From: Thermomicrobiales bacterium
GTDB lineage: Bacteria; Chloroflexota; Limnocylindria; Limnocylindrales; CSP1-4
NCBI GenBank assembly: GCA_004525275.1
Contig: SPCO01000110.1
Span: 1 to 5,754, forward strand
Length of the DNA: 5,754 bases
Direction of reading: 5' to 3'
Part shown: piece after piece, positions 4,886 to 5,754 of the stretch
Layout: each line of letters starts with the position of its first letter
Numbering within the stretch: position 1 is the first letter of the stretch
The notes under the pieces: model-generated
Seen by the model: the letters and a program-made list of their open reading frames with translations, nothing else
What the model was told of the DNA's origin: nothing
Databases searched by the model: none
Made by a program: the position numbers and the translations under genes

Positions 4886-5754
4886 ATGGAGCCGGCTGGG
4901 TATGTGGTCGTCGTCGATCCCGGGGACCGCATCCATTTCCTCGACTGGGGTGGCGCCGGGCCGGGTGTGCTGCTCATCCCCGGCTTGTCCAACACCGCCT
5001 GGGCGTGGGCCCCGGTGGCTCGGCGACTGCAGGCGGTCTGCCACGTGGTGGCCATGGACCTCCGGGGTCACGGGCTCTCGGATGCACCGACCGAGGGGTA
5101 CGAGCAGGCGACCCTCGCTGACGACGTCATCGCCGCGGCCGAGGGATCCGGCCTGCTGGCGGAGGACGACGACCGGGTGATCCTCGCCGGGCACGGGTTC
5201 GGTGCCATCGTGGCTGCCTGGGCCGCGCTCGAACTCCGTGAGCGATGCGTCGGCCTGGTTCTGGTGGATGGCGGCTGGGAATCGGTCGAAGAGGCGAGCG
5301 GACTCGATGTCGAGGAGTTCCTGCGTGGCCTCGATGAGCCGCCCGAGGTGATGCGCTCCATGGCCGCGTTTCTGGCCGATCGCGCCGCCTTCGATCCCGC
5401 GACCTGGGATGAAGAGCAGGAGCGTGCCGCGCGCGCGACCGTCGTCGAGACCCACGCCGGCAAGGTCGTGCCATCGACCCGTCCGCATGCGATGGAGGCC
5501 AGCGTTCGAGCCATGTTCAGGTACCGTCCGTTGACGGTGCTCGCGGCCGTCGCCGCGCCGGTCATCGCCATTTCCGCCAACGACGACACGGGCTCGCGGG
5601 CGACCGCGCTGATCGCAGCGTCCGACGTCAGGGAGCGTGCGGGCCATGGGCGTATCCGCGCCGCGTCGTTCCCACGCGACGGGCACAACCTGATGCGCTA
5701 CCGTCCTGAGGCGGTCAGCGAGGCCATCCGGTCGGCGGCCGACGAAACGCACGG
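4886..5754 (+). CDS. Alpha/beta-hydrolase-fold protein lacking the nucleophile serine (3' end cut by window)
   Basis: Open from an ATG at 4886 to the window edge (289 full codons, no stop), so the C-terminus is missing, though most of the domain is present. The fold is that of an alpha/beta hydrolase: VLLIPGLSNTAWAWAPV (28-44, the oxyanion-loop region), VVAMDLRGHGLSD (54-66), the strand and elbow VILAGHGFGAIVAAW (98-112), LVLVDGG (124-130), APVIAISANDD (224-234) with a likely acid at Asp233 or Asp234, and DGHNLMRYRPEAV (265-277) with the catalytic-type His267. At the nucleophile elbow, where active members have G-H-S-x-G, residue 104 is Gly (codon GGG, 5195-5197). Either the protein has lost hydrolase chemistry, acting perhaps as a binding or regulatory protein, or it uses another mechanism. 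The start is fixed by the -10 at 4874-4879, which implies a leaderless mRNA. A 334-aa open frame on the opposite strand is judged an artefact of high G+C. Confidence 0.88.
   Translation, partial: MEPAGYVVVVDPGDRIHFLDWGGAGPGVLLIPGLSNTAWAWAPVARRLQAVCHVVAMDLRGHGLSDAPTEGYEQATLADDVIAAAEGSGLLAEDDDRVILAGHGFGAIVAAWAALELRERCVGLVLVDGGWESVEEASGLDVEEFLRGLDEPPEVMRSMAAFLADRAAFDPATWDEEQERAARATVVETHAGKVVPSTRPHAMEASVRAMFRYRPLTVLAAVAAPVIAISANDDTGSRATALIAASDVRERAGHGRIRAASFPRDGHNLMRYRPEAVSEAIRSAADETH

Noticed and set aside
4748..5752. 334-aa open frame on the minus strand opposite the hydrolase-fold gene.
   Set aside because: It shows no recognisable motif, overlaps the metallopeptidase as well as the hydrolase, and has low-complexity Arg/Gly-rich composition typical of antisense frames in high-GC DNA. 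The plus-strand frame has clear family motifs.
1..5754. tRNA, rRNA, CRISPR array, insertion sequence, phage or toxin-antitoxin signatures.
   Set aside because: None were seen on either strand. The spacing is short, genes are intact and composition is even, which fits an ordinary chromosomal region.

Overview
This GC-rich window (roughly two-thirds G+C by eye) comes from a bacterial chromosome. It holds eight protein-coding genes, tightly packed, with no sign of mobile DNA, RNA genes or CRISPR. The protein families, the high G+C in third codon positions and the repeated leaderless-type gene starts suggest a high-GC lineage such as Chloroflexota (Limnocylindria/Ellin6529-like) or Actinomycetota. 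That placement is inference and is weak.

Layout. Positions 60-1748 (+) encode the large catalytic subunit of a B12-dependent acyl-CoA mutase. Its two substrate-selecting residues are of the isobutyryl-CoA mutase type rather than the methylmalonyl-CoA type. Next come a DinB-like four-helix-bundle protein (1808-2290, +) and, overlapping it by 4 nt, a small unrecognised protein (2287-2601, +). A 9-bp hairpin covers that gene's stop codon and separates it from the convergent minus-strand operon arsR-like regulator (2993-3292) then thioredoxin (2621-2968). The promoter of this operon carries a clear inverted repeat suited to autoregulation. A PLP-dependent threonine/serine dehydratase follows (3408-4436, +). 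It converges on a small zincin metallopeptidase (4458-4865, -). That gene is divergent, across only 20 bp, from an alpha/beta-hydrolase-fold protein (4886 to the window end, +, cut off by the edge), which lacks the nucleophile serine.

How the parts relate. Mutase and dehydratase both belong to amino-acid and short-chain acyl-CoA metabolism: threonine deamination gives 2-oxobutyrate, and acyl-CoA mutases rearrange branched or short acyl-CoA. They are separately promoted genes, so a shared pathway is only a suggestion. The regulator and thioredoxin look like a small redox or thiol-responsive unit. I see no obvious multi-gene novel system.

The most striking unlisted signal is regulatory. Five gene starts sit 6-7 nt downstream of a -10-like hexamer with no Shine-Dalgarno sequence, which implies leaderless mRNAs. 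A sixth (zincin) sits 9 nt downstream. At 4874-4880 a near-palindromic -10 appears to serve two divergent genes at once.
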